A DNA stretch of 64,000 bases from Candidatus Defluviilinea gracilis (GTDB lineage: Bacteria > Chloroflexota > Anaerolineae > Anaerolineales > Villigracilaceae), in assembly GCA_016716235.1 (NCBI GenBank), contig JADJWS010000007.1:124001-188000 (forward strand), read 5' to 3'. The notes beneath the pieces are model-generated. The model was not told where the DNA came from, made no database searches, and saw nothing but the letters and a program-made list of their open reading frames with translations. This document shows positions 40,955 through 48,498 of this stretch, one piece after another. Each line of letters starts with the position of its first letter. Position 1 is the first letter of the stretch. The position numbers were made by a program, and so were the translations under genes.

Positions 40955-41464
40955 ATGGGAAAAGCCTGGACATTTGGCGAAAACATGAACACGGATGAAA
41001 TCATCCCTGGTCGTTATAACATTACGATTGATCCGCTTGAACTTGCAAAAAATGTTTTTTGCGAAGTGAAGCCTGAATACGCAAAAACTGTCAAGCCTGG
41101 CGACGTGATCGTCGGCGGGCAAAATTTTGGTTGCGGCTCTTCGCGTGAACATGCGCCGATTGCCATCAAAGGTTCACAGGCGAAATGTATTATCGCGCCG
41201 TCGTTTGCGCGAATCTTTTTTCGCAACGCCATCAACATCGGCTTGCCAATTTTGGAATGCCCCGAAGCCGTTGCGGATATCACCGAAGGCGACGACATTG
41301 ACGTGGATCTGTCTTCTGGAAAAATTCTCAATCGCACCAACGGGCATCAATATCAAGCGCGCGCCCTGCCTGATTTCGTTTTGAAAATTGCGGAGGCGGG
41401 CGGCATCGTCAACTTTTTGAAAACGCATGACATTCAAGACCTAATGGCGAATGCAGAAGGATGA
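40955..41464 (+). CDS. lysU: Homoaconitase small subunit
   Basis: A 169-residue swivel-domain subunit of the homoaconitase. Motifs are GENMNTDEIIPGRYN, FGCGSSREHAPIAIKG and FARIFFRNAINIGLP, the last typical for the IPM isomerase/homoaconitase group. It works with the large subunit 90 nt upstream; the gap is a dispersed repeat. Confidence 0.92.
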   Translation: MGKAWTFGENMNTDEIIPGRYNITIDPLELAKNVFCEVKPEYAKTVKPGDVIVGGQNFGCGSSREHAPIAIKGSQAKCIIAPSFARIFFRNAINIGLPILECPEAVADITEGDDIDVDLSSGKILNRTNGHQYQARALPDFVLKIAEAGGIVNFLKTHDIQDLMANAEG

Positions 41465-41467
41465 AGG

Positions 41468-42481
41468 ATGAATTACAAAATTTGTTTGCTGGCTGGCGAT
41501 GGGATTGGTCCCGAAGTGATTGCTTCAGCAAAGGATGTTTTATCGGCGCTTCCGCTTCAATGGGATTTTGTGGAAAGCGGCATTGGATTTGGCGAATATC
41601 AACGTTCAGGCTCGCCTCTGCCTGATTCAACGCTTCAAGCCATTCGCCACGCTGACGCGACTCTCTTCGGCGCTGTGACTACTCCGCCCAACATCCCGAA
41701 TTATTTTTCACCCGTCGTGCGGATGCGCCAATCGTTGGATTTATTCGCCAACTTGCGACCCTGCCGCTCCATTCCGCATGAATCCTCCAAAGCAAATATA
41801 GACCTCATCATCGTCCGCGAAAACACGGAGGGCTTGTATTCAGGCGTTGAGCGAGTCGAAGACGATGGCAATAAAGCCATCACCGAACGAGTCATCACCC
41901 GCGCAGGCTCAGAGCGGATCATCCGCAAGGCGTTTGAGATCGCCACACAAACCAAACGCAAATCTGTCCATGTAGTTCACAAAGCCAATGTGCTTCGTCA
42001 AACCTGCGGACTCTTCCGCGCGGTGGCGTTGGAAGTGGCAAAAGAATATCCTGAAATCAAAATGATCGAAATGCTCGTAGATACCTGCGCGATGGAACTC
42101 ATCCGCGCACCTGAGCAATTTGAGGTCATCGTCACCACCAATTTATTCGGCGATATTCTCAGCGACGAAGCCTGCATGTTCGTCGGCGGACTCGGCGTCG
42201 CCGCTTCGGGCAACATCGGCGCAAATGCCGCAGTCTTCGAGCCAGTGCATGGAAGCGCGCCGCCGCTGGTCGGCACAGGCAAAGCCAATCCCATCGCCAC
42301 ATTTTTAGCCGCAAGCATGATGTTGGATTATCTCAACGAAGCCGAATCCGCGAACAGATTACGCACCGCCGTTGAGAGTTGCATCGCCCACAAAGAAACC
42401 ACGCCCGATCTGGGCGGCAGTTTGACAACGAGTGAAGTGACCGAAAAAGTCACAAGCCGTTTGTACTCGGTGGTCGAGTAG
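41468..42481 (+). CDS. Homoisocitrate dehydrogenase
   Basis: A 337-residue beta-decarboxylating dehydrogenase that turns homoisocitrate into 2-oxoadipate with NAD(P). LAGDGIGPEV is the N-terminal mark, VRMRQSLDLFANLRPC the substrate Arg region, and NLFGDILSDEACMFVGGLGVAASGNIG the metal/cofactor region. Asp/Ser choice for the cofactor cannot be read safely. Placed between lysU and lysX, so homoisocitrate rather than isopropylmalate is the likely substrate. The last codons (VVE) and the stop are the left end of a repeat element. Confidence 0.9.
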   Translation: MNYKICLLAGDGIGPEVIASAKDVLSALPLQWDFVESGIGFGEYQRSGSPLPDSTLQAIRHADATLFGAVTTPPNIPNYFSPVVRMRQSLDLFANLRPCRSIPHESSKANIDLIIVRENTEGLYSGVERVEDDGNKAITERVITRAGSERIIRKAFEIATQTKRKSVHVVHKANVLRQTCGLFRAVALEVAKEYPEIKMIEMLVDTCAMELIRAPEQFEVIVTTNLFGDILSDEACMFVGGLGVAASGNIGANAAVFEPVHGSAPPLVGTGKANPIATFLAASMMLDYLNEAESANRLRTAVESCIAHKETTPDLGGSLTTSEVTEKVTSRLYSVVE

Positions 42482-42595
42482 ACACGAGCGGTAGCGAGTG
42501 TCGTATCGAGACCACAAGTTACATGCAAACAGAAAATTATTTATAAACTGTGGTTTCGATACGTCGCATAGAGCAAGAGCGCGACTACTCAACCA
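42471..42595. repeat. TGGTCGAGTAG-type palindromic element, copy 3 of 3
   Basis: tggtcgagtag ... cgtatcgagaccac, an AT-rich middle, then tggtttcgatacg ... ctactcaacca. It starts inside the homoisocitrate dehydrogenase gene and provides its stop codon. Confidence 0.85.
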
Positions 42596-42619
42596 CCGAG
42601 TTGAATAAAAGGAGACAAA

Positions 42620-43507
42620 ATGACCCGCATCGGATTTTTATACACCCGTTTACGCGCCGAAGAAAAATATCTATTGGAAGAATTGGAAAAACGCGACGAC
42701 CTTGAAGTCGTTCGCATCAACGACGGCGATCAATTCTTCGACATCCACCAACCGCCCGCAGAGATTGACGTGCTGTTCGAGCGCTCCATCTCTTATTCGC
42801 GCGGACTGTACATCTCGCGCATCTTTGAAGCGCATGGTGTCCCCGTCGTCAATTCATCGGCGGTCGCCGAAATTTGCGGCGATAAATATGTGACGAGTCA
42901 ACTGCTCGCCAAGAACGGCATCCCAACTCCCAGAGTGCTGATGGCTTTCGACGAAGAATCCGCTCTACGGGCGATTGATGCGTTGGGTTATCCCTGCGTG
43001 CTGAAACCCGTCGTCGGGTCATGGGGCAGATTGCTCGCCAAAGTCGAAAACAGATCGCAAGCCGAATCCCTGATCGAACACAAATCTTCGCTCGGAGTCA
43101 ATCATCAAGTTTTTTATATTCAGGAATACATCAACAAACCTGGGCGAGACATTCGCGCATTCGTCGTCGGCGATGAATGTATCTGTGCCATCTATCGCTC
43201 CTCCGAAAATTGGATCACTAACACCGCGCGCGGCGGCATCGCCACCAACTGCCCCGTCACCGATGAGATCGCGGAGTTATGCAAACGCGCCGCGCAAGCC
43301 ATCGGCGGCGGTTTGCTCGCGCTCGATCTGTTTGAAACCGAAAATGGATACACCATCAACGAAGTCAATCACACGATGGAATTTCGCAACAGCATCTCCA
43401 CCACGGGCGTAAATATTCCACAGAAGATGATCGAGTATGTTTTGGAACGCGCTCTTGCAGGTAATCTCTGCTTTGGCGAAGAAATAGGGGAGATAGGTTG
43501 TAAGTAG
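42620..43507 (+). CDS. lysX: LysX: LysW-aminoadipate ligase
   Basis: A 295-residue RimK-type ATP-grasp ligase attaching 2-aminoadipate to LysW. Motifs are LFERSISYSRGLYISRIFEA, GYPCVLKPVVGSWGRLLAK, FYIQEYINKPGRDIRAF, WITNTARGG and EVNHTMEFRNSISTTGVNIP; the last one agrees with the Thermus-type LysX as I recall it. AAAGGAG lies before the ATG. The C-terminal FGEEIGEIGCK is coded by a block that is duplicated from another locus (22800-22860), so the native end may have been near ERALAG. Confidence 0.9.
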   Translation: MTRIGFLYTRLRAEEKYLLEELEKRDDLEVVRINDGDQFFDIHQPPAEIDVLFERSISYSRGLYISRIFEAHGVPVVNSSAVAEICGDKYVTSQLLAKNGIPTPRVLMAFDEESALRAIDALGYPCVLKPVVGSWGRLLAKVENRSQAESLIEHKSSLGVNHQVFYIQEYINKPGRDIRAFVVGDECICAIYRSSENWITNTARGGIATNCPVTDEIAELCKRAAQAIGGGLLALDLFETENGYTINEVNHTMEFRNSISTTGVNIPQKMIEYVLERALAGNLCFGEEIGEIGCK

Positions 43508-43553
43508 AAAGTGGAAAGTGAAACTCCGCGCTGATGAAATCGGCGCGGAGTTT
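43480..43553 (+). terminator. Duplicated 3' block with terminator after lysX
   Basis: Stem AAACTCCGCGC/GCGCGGAGTTT (43521-43531 with 43543-43553) followed by T-rich sequence. Preceded by gaagaaataggggag and gtagaaagtggaaagtg, the same order as at 22800-22907. Confidence 0.85.
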
Positions 43554-43578
43554 TTGATTTTCGTAATTTGTTTCGTGG

Positions 43579-43989
43579 TTAATCGTTTTCTGCGAGCATA
43601 TCCAAAAACTCGCGCCCTGTGATGATCTGAATGGAACGAAATTTCTTTAGGTCGAGAAGGTGCTTGTCTCCGCTGACGATGAGATCGGCGTTTCCCGCGA
43701 CAGCCGCTTCAAGGAATCTGTCGTCTTTTGGGTCGGGTTGAACAGACTGGAATTTCTCTTCTGGAGCGACAAACTCCGAAAATTGATAAATATAACGAGC
43801 GATCTTGTCTATGGCTTCCTGTTTCAATTCAAACTTTGGGCGATTCAAAACCTCAAAGTATTCATCTACGATGTTTGTTGTGACAATAACGGTGAACACT
43901 CCTGTGTCCCACTTCTCCAAAATTGAAACCAGCGCGCCGCCCAACGCGCTGGATACAAGTATGTTCGTGTCGAGGACAACCCGTTTCAT
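43579..43989 (-). CDS. PIN-domain toxin/ribonuclease
   Basis: A 136-residue PIN nuclease of the type II toxin-antitoxin kind. The acidic residues are Asp7 in VVLDTNILVSS, Glu near 43 in VDEYFEVL, and the C-terminal Asp pair in DDRFLEAAVAGNADLIVSGDKHLL. It is expected to cut RNA when freed of its antitoxin. The start overlaps the antitoxin stop (43989). Confidence 0.88.
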   Translation of the reverse strand: MKRVVLDTNILVSSALGGALVSILEKWDTGVFTVIVTTNIVDEYFEVLNRPKFELKQEAIDKIARYIYQFSEFVAPEEKFQSVQPDPKDDRFLEAAVAGNADLIVSGDKHLLDLKKFRSIQIITGREFLDMLAEND

Positions 43990-44219
43990 TACCTTCCCTC
44001 TCGCACCGCGCGGATTTCGGCTTCAATATCCGCTTCCGTGATGTTGAGTCTTTTAGCCGTTTCCCGCGCTTCCTTCAGCGCGTCTTTGAATTCAGACCTG
44101 ATTTTTTCTTTGTCAGGCAGACTGATCTTCAAAAAACGGACAAATGCCAGCACATCCGCCTGACGAGATTCAGGCAGTGTGGAAACTTCGCGGAGAAGTG
44201 TTTGTTCAAATGTAGTCAT
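43989..44219 (-). CDS. Probable antitoxin partner of the PIN toxin
   Basis: A 76-residue helical, charged protein. Residues about 1-32 (LLREVSTLPESRQADVLAFVRFL) resemble the N-terminal domain seen in some small antitoxins (DUF2281-like); the C-terminal half is a long charged helix that could wrap the toxin. The identity rests mainly on the 1-nt overlap with the PIN gene. Confidence 0.7.
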   Translation of the reverse strand: MTTFEQTLLREVSTLPESRQADVLAFVRFLKISLPDKEKIRSEFKDALKEARETAKRLNITEADIEAEIRAVREGR

Positions 44220-44265
44220 GGCTCACCTCGATTTGGATTATACAGTGTTTCTAAACCGTTCACTT

Positions 44266-44895
44266 CTATTCTTTCCGATACTCCACCGCAAACGCAGGGA
44301 TTTCGATTCCCGAGATCGAAATCTTCAACTCGCGTGCTTTGATGTTGGCTTCGGCGGGGATCATGTCCATCGCATCTTTGGTGATCAACACTTCGCCTGA
44401 GGCGGCGACGTCTTCTCCCATTTTGGAGGCGCGGTTGACGGGGTCGCCGAAGCAGTCTTTATGTCCGACGACGAGGATGCGCCCATAGTCAATGCCGCAA
44501 GCGATGTGGATGTCGAGATCTTCCGAGGTGAGCAGGTTCGACGCGGTGAACGCGTGTTGCATCGCCACCGCCGCGTTCACCGCCGAAAGCGGGTCGGGAA
44601 AGACCGCGAAGCAGTTATCCGCTTCGTATTTGATCATCGTCCCGCCGAACGACTCGACGATGGGGCGCGTGGTCAACTGCATCCGCCGCACCATCGAGAG
44701 GTAATGCACGATTCCGTATTTGCGCGTGAGCAGTGAGAAGCCCGACATGTCCAGCACGAACACCGCGAACTCCTCGCCGTAGCCGTCCCACAATTTTTGC
44801 TCCAGCGTTTTGCGGAGTTTGAATTCATCGGCTTGCGAATATTTGAGAAGCAGGTCTTGAAATTTTTTTGCAGGGCTTGCGCGTTTGGTTGGCAT
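44266..44895 (-). CDS. Class III adenylate/guanylate cyclase-domain protein
   Basis: A 209-residue soluble protein that is mostly one nucleotide-cyclase catalytic domain. Metal sites are Asp in FVLDMSGFSLLTRKYG and in YEADNCFAVFPD; the GHKDCFGDPVNRASKM segment carries the transition-state Asn/Arg region. The first 50 residues are basic and helical. It may make cAMP or be a degenerate sensor; the cNMP-binding phosphatase at 5.9-7.2 kb would be a possible reader. Confidence 0.85.
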   Translation of the reverse strand: MPTKRASPAKKFQDLLLKYSQADEFKLRKTLEQKLWDGYGEEFAVFVLDMSGFSLLTRKYGIVHYLSMVRRMQLTTRPIVESFGGTMIKYEADNCFAVFPDPLSAVNAAVAMQHAFTASNLLTSEDLDIHIACGIDYGRILVVGHKDCFGDPVNRASKMGEDVAASGEVLITKDAMDMIPAEANIKARELKISISGIEIPAFAVEYRKE

Positions 44896-44911
44896 GATTA
44901 CCTCTCGTCGT

Positions 44912-44944
44912 AGACCTCACAGGTTTTATAAACCTGTGAGGTCT
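44912..44944. repeat. Perfect 15-bp palindrome AGACCTCACAGGTTT
   Basis: Arms 44912-44926 and 44930-44944 with a 3-nt loop, between rtcB and the cyclase gene (both on the minus strand). Same family as 11882-11922. It may also act as an rtcB terminator, without a clear T run. Confidence 0.75.
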
Positions 44945-44949
44945 CTGTA

Positions 44950-46371
44950 TTATATATCACCCGCCTCGTCCGCCATCCTTACAACTCTCGGCGAAAATTT
45001 TCCGACCACATCAACCAGATCGCTTTGCGCGGCGAGCACTTTGTCCACGGGCTTGTATGCCTGCGGCGACTCATCGAGTCCGCCGCCGAGCAGTGTGACG
45101 CCTCGCTCTTTGAGATAGTCGTCCCGTTCGCGTTTGCTGATGGAATTGAGCGCGGCTCTGCGACTCATCAACCTGCCCGCGCCGTGGGAAGCGGATTCAA
45201 GCGATGCGCTCACGCCTCTCCCTCGGACAACGAAGCCTGCGTCGCCCATTGAGCCTGGGATCACGCCCAAGACTCCTTCGCCTGCGGGAGTCGCGCCTTT
45301 GCGATGGACGATCACTTCACGACCATCCGCGAGTTTTTCTCTCCACGCAAAGTTGTGATGATTCTCTACAACCGCGACTTCTTTCAATCCAACCGAAGCC
45401 GCGACTCGTTTATGGATGATGTAATGATTCGCCGATGCAAACCTGCCAGCCAATTCCATCGAAAGCCAATATTCTTGACCATCTTCTGAATCCAAATTCA
45501 ACCACGCGAGATGACGGACGCTCTTATCAAGGTCAGGCTGTTTCTCCATGGCGAGTTTGCTGAACCTGTCAGCGATTCGCGCGCCGACCCCTCTTGACCC
45601 GCTGTGTGAAAGCAACGCCAGATATTCGCCTGGTTTCAACCCGAACATTTCCTCATCCAAGCGAAACGATCCCCACTCGACGAAATGATTCCCCGTCCCG
45701 CTTGTGCCGAGTTGATTCATGGCGGTGTCTTTCAATTTTCTGAGTTGCGCGGTGGCGTACCAGGCCTCATCATCCAGCACGGCGTGTTGCGCGCGTTTTG
45801 CGCCTGTCCATTTTGCGCCCATGCCGAAGGCGGTTTCATTCATCAATGATTCTTCGAACAATCCCTTCTTCTGTCCGATGAGAATCGGCGAGACTTCGTA
45901 GATCGAAAGTCTCATTCGGCAGGCGATGTCTACGCCGACCGCGTACGGGATGACAACGTTGTCTGTGGCGAGTACGCCGCCAATGGGAAGCCCATAGCCG
46001 ACGTGCGCGTCGGGCATCAACGCGCCAGTGACAGCGACAGGCAGGCGCATCGAATTCTCCATCTGCTTGATGGCTTCGGCGTCGATCTGGTCGCGTCCCC
46101 AAATAGGGAAGGGGAGCGGCGATTCGCGTAAATCGCTCGGTTGCGGCTCGTCCTTTTGATTCAGGCGGATGCACTCGCGCGCGAGATCGGCAAAGGTTGC
46201 ATTGGCTAAGAATTCGCCTGGGTTATTCCGCACCGCATCTAACTGCGCGAGCGCCGCGTCGCGATCCATGCCCTGCTCGATGAGTTTGTTGCCAGCATCC
46301 TTTGCCAGCCCGATAACTTTTCCATCCTGCCAGTTGTGATATTTCAGGGTTTTTCCTGTGATGATGTCCAT
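44950..46371 (-). CDS. rtcB: RNA-splicing ligase RtcB
   Basis: A 473-residue GTP-dependent RNA ligase that joins 2',3'-cyclic phosphate and 5'-OH ends, used in RNA repair. Marks are MPDAHVGYGLPIGGVLAT, the metal loop AVGVDIACRM (Cys), GTSGTGNHFVEWG, LLSHSGSRGVG, VENHHNFAW and the guanylylated His in SHGAGRLMSRRAA. Full length. No archease or rtcA is adjacent. The IS element lies just upstream, which could separate it from its promoter. Confidence 0.95.
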   Translation of the reverse strand: MDIITGKTLKYHNWQDGKVIGLAKDAGNKLIEQGMDRDAALAQLDAVRNNPGEFLANATFADLARECIRLNQKDEPQPSDLRESPLPFPIWGRDQIDAEAIKQMENSMRLPVAVTGALMPDAHVGYGLPIGGVLATDNVVIPYAVGVDIACRMRLSIYEVSPILIGQKKGLFEESLMNETAFGMGAKWTGAKRAQHAVLDDEAWYATAQLRKLKDTAMNQLGTSGTGNHFVEWGSFRLDEEMFGLKPGEYLALLSHSGSRGVGARIADRFSKLAMEKQPDLDKSVRHLAWLNLDSEDGQEYWLSMELAGRFASANHYIIHKRVAASVGLKEVAVVENHHNFAWREKLADGREVIVHRKGATPAGEGVLGVIPGSMGDAGFVVRGRGVSASLESASHGAGRLMSRRAALNSISKRERDDYLKERGVTLLGGGLDESPQAYKPVDKVLAAQSDLVDVVGKFSPRVVRMADEAGDI

Positions 46372-46410
46372 AGTTGTTCTCTTTCACGTGGCGCGACATG
46401 TTGAACATTA

Positions 46411-47536
46411 ACAAATTACTCTGACATAAGGCCGGTATAGCGTAAGAGCGGTTCAGAACCGTGAGAGAAACGGTCGAGAAAAGCAAGGACCTGAAATCGC
46501 AATTGGTTCACTTGGTCTGCCCAGCGATGGAGGTGTAACACTTCCTGCTTCAGCCATTTCCATAATTTTTCAATGGGATTGAGCCAGGAGGCGTAAGTCG
46601 GGAACAACAGGGGTGTAAGTTGCTGAGCATGCAAGGCTTCGAGAACTGCGGGCAGTTTGTGAACCGGCCAATTATCTTGAGCCAGATAGATGCGTTGCGC
46701 CTGCGGATAAGCGGCGCGCACTTGGGCATAGAAGCGGGGAAGTTCCTTTTTGCCGATCTTGGTGCGTTGCAAATAAGTCACCCGACCCGTGATCCCGTTC
46801 AAAACAGCGACCACTCTGGTTTGTGCATTGTACTGGGGTGCATCCATGGCCTTGGTTGGGTTTTGCCATGCGCATGATAGGTTGGCGCTTTTGCGGGACG
46901 ACGAAAGTAAGTCAGTTCATCCATGAACAAGATCACCGTAGTCTGCGGGTGGTGCGCTGCTTCTTCAAACGCCTGCAAAATCCTTTTCCATTTGGCTTGG
47001 TACGCTGGATCTGGGCTGTGGATGAATCCCAAAGCTTGTTTGCGGCTAAAGCCCAGACGTTTCAAAACTTTGTAAATGCCAGGTACACTACAGCCTTGCA
47101 ACCAAGCCAAGGCACGCCCCACATCCTGTAACCGCCAGCGCACTCGCTGGCCGCCAAATTCATACGGTGTGCGGTGCAAGACGCGCTCCACCTCGGCTTG
47201 CACCTGCTCTGTGGGCCGAGGGGAAAAAGATTGGCTTTCGACCTCGACCTGTTTTGATTTTCAACCCGGCCACACCCTCGGCTTGAAAGCGTTTGACCCA
47301 CTCGCCAATCGTGGTACGATGCACGCGAACCCGCAAGTGTTTGGCCACTGCCTGCCCTTCCTGACCGTCTGCCACCAGCAAAATCGCACGGGCACGCTCT
47401 CGCAAATACGGCTTGGGAGGGTTCTTTAGCCAGCGGTTCAGACTGGCTCGCTCCGCCTCTGTGATTTGGAGATGATACTTTTTCATGTCCGCCGCCTCCC
47501 GTTTCGGCACGCTTAGTATATGTCAGAATAAATTGT
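46411..47536. mobile_element. IS630-family insertion sequence (about 1.13 kb)
   Basis: Bounded by TA duplications at 46409-46410 and 47537-47538. The 18-bp ends match at 16 positions (ACAAATTACTCTGACATA and ACAATTTATTCTGACATA read inward). The flanks, gcgacatgttgaacat and atgttcaaaatgtcgc, are themselves inverted copies, so the element sits in the middle of a palindrome of about 34 bp. It contains one transposase gene in three pieces. Confidence 0.85.
46416..47510 (-). pseudogene. IS630 transposase broken by two frame changes
   Basis: The N-terminal helix-turn-helix part (starting about 47486-47510) runs in one frame to about 47235, a middle part continues in a second frame to about 46850, and the C-terminal part lies in a third frame to 46416. 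The catalytic triad is spread across them: FMDELTYF (D), YLAQDNWPVHK (D) and NPIEKLWKWLKQE (E). The first shift is +1 at a TTTTTCCCC run, the second -1 at an AAAACCC run, so the net is zero. Probably inactive, although slippery-site decoding or sequence error is possible. Confidence 0.85.
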
Positions 47537-47585
47537 TAATGTTCAAAATGTCGCCCTGTGCAAACGCGACATGAATGTCGCGGTA

Positions 47586-48008
47586 CTAAATTTCATCAGG
47601 CGGTACACAACCTTCATCGAATTCGATGGTTGTGAACATTTCCGCTTGCAAGACCCAATCTCCGTTTGTCTTTCTTTGCCATTTAGCGGAATACACTCCT
47701 GAGGCGTTCGCCAATTGCCCGTCGATGGTGTAACTGCCTTTCCAGTTGCCAAGTTCTTCCGCCAAGCCCCACGCTTCGTTGACCGTGATTTCGCGCGTCG
47801 TGCGGACGTAGATCGCCGTCGGATCGGATTGGAACACAGACGCCCAACGCGCCGCCTCTTCGTCCGCGCCGTGAAATTGGTCACTGCGACCTGTGACGAT
47901 GTGATACGTCGGCGCGAGCAGCATGCGAATCGTCGCCGCGTCTTTGGTTTTAATCGCTTTGTTGAATCTTTCTCGTGCGTTGCGTATCATTTCATTTGAG
48001 GTGTTCAT
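47586..48008 (-). CDS. SnoaL/NTF2-like protein (DUF4440 type)
   Basis: A 140-residue alpha/beta cone-fold protein. The N-terminal helices (ERFNKAIKTKDAATIRMLLAP) are followed by a beta-sheet ending in YSAKWQRKTNGDWVLQAEMFTT, the usual pattern of the NTF2-like DUF4440/SnoaL group. These bind small molecules or act as isomerases; no function can be assigned. No signal peptide. Confidence 0.7.
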   Translation of the reverse strand: MNTSNEMIRNARERFNKAIKTKDAATIRMLLAPTYHIVTGRSDQFHGADEEAARWASVFQSDPTAIYVRTTREITVNEAWGLAEELGNWKGSYTIDGQLANASGVYSAKWQRKTNGDWVLQAEMFTTIEFDEGCVPPDEI

Positions 48009-48137
48009 AAAAACCTTTTACCACGAAGAACACGAAGCGCACTACGCGCTTGACCCCGAAGGGGTCAAATGATTATAGAGCGCAACGGTTGAATTGTTCA
48101 ACCCCGAAGGGGTGTCATGGATCACGCGATTCTATGT
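48009..48137. repeat. Palindromic ACCCCGAAGGGGT words before the tandem array
   Basis: gaccccgaaggggtc (48053-48067) and aaccccgaaggggt (48102-48115) are short palindromes, the inner word ccttcgg being shared with the tandem array just downstream. Between them, ttgaattgttcaa is another palindrome. No gene seen. Confidence 0.6.
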
Positions 48138-48348
48138 CATCCCTTCGGGATTTGGATTCATGCGCGTGATTTCTATAATCGTTACATCCCTTCGGGATTT
48201 GGACTCGTGTATTTGATTTTCTACAATCGTTGCATCCCTTCGGGATTTGGATTCGTGTGTTCGATTTCTATAATCGTTGCATCCCTTCGGGATTTGGACT
48301 CGTGTATTTGATTTTCTACAATCGTTGCATCCCTTCGGGATTTGAATG
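48138..48348. repeat. Tandem array, five units of 47/48 bp
   Basis: The core CATCCCTTCGGGATTTG begins at 48138, 48185, 48233, 48280 and 48328, so periods alternate 47, 48, 47, 48; the last unit is partial. Between cores lie nearly identical segments (tcgtgtatttgattttctac-aatcgttg). The core is palindromic (ATCCCttcGGGAT). The segments between cores are not unique, so this is not CRISPR. Confidence 0.9.
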
Positions 48349-48361
48349 TTGTTTCATGTTT

Positions 48362-48498
48362 CATGTCGTTGCGAGCCACGCTTTTGTTCTTCGTGGCGAA
48401 GCAATCTCCTCGCGGGAAGGGGTTGCTTCGTCGGCTACGCTTCGTCTGCGCTCGTTATCACTCGCTCCGCTCAGCGCGAGCCTCCTCGCAACGACATT
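48362..48498. repeat. GTCGTTGCGAGC...GCAATCTCC palindromic repeat, copy 2
   Basis: gtcgttgcgagcc, then cgaagcaatctcctcgc, an expanded middle (ggctacgcttcgtctgcgctcg), and cctcgcaacgacat. Related to 31345-31444. It ends inside the stop of the ABC exporter gene. Confidence 0.8.

Noticed and set aside
48117..48311. A repeat protein coded by the tandem array
   Set aside because: The frame changes between units because 47 and 48 are not both multiples of three, so no repeated peptide would be kept.
48138..48348. CRISPR array
   Set aside because: The pieces between the cores are near-identical copies instead of unique spacers, and no cas gene is near.
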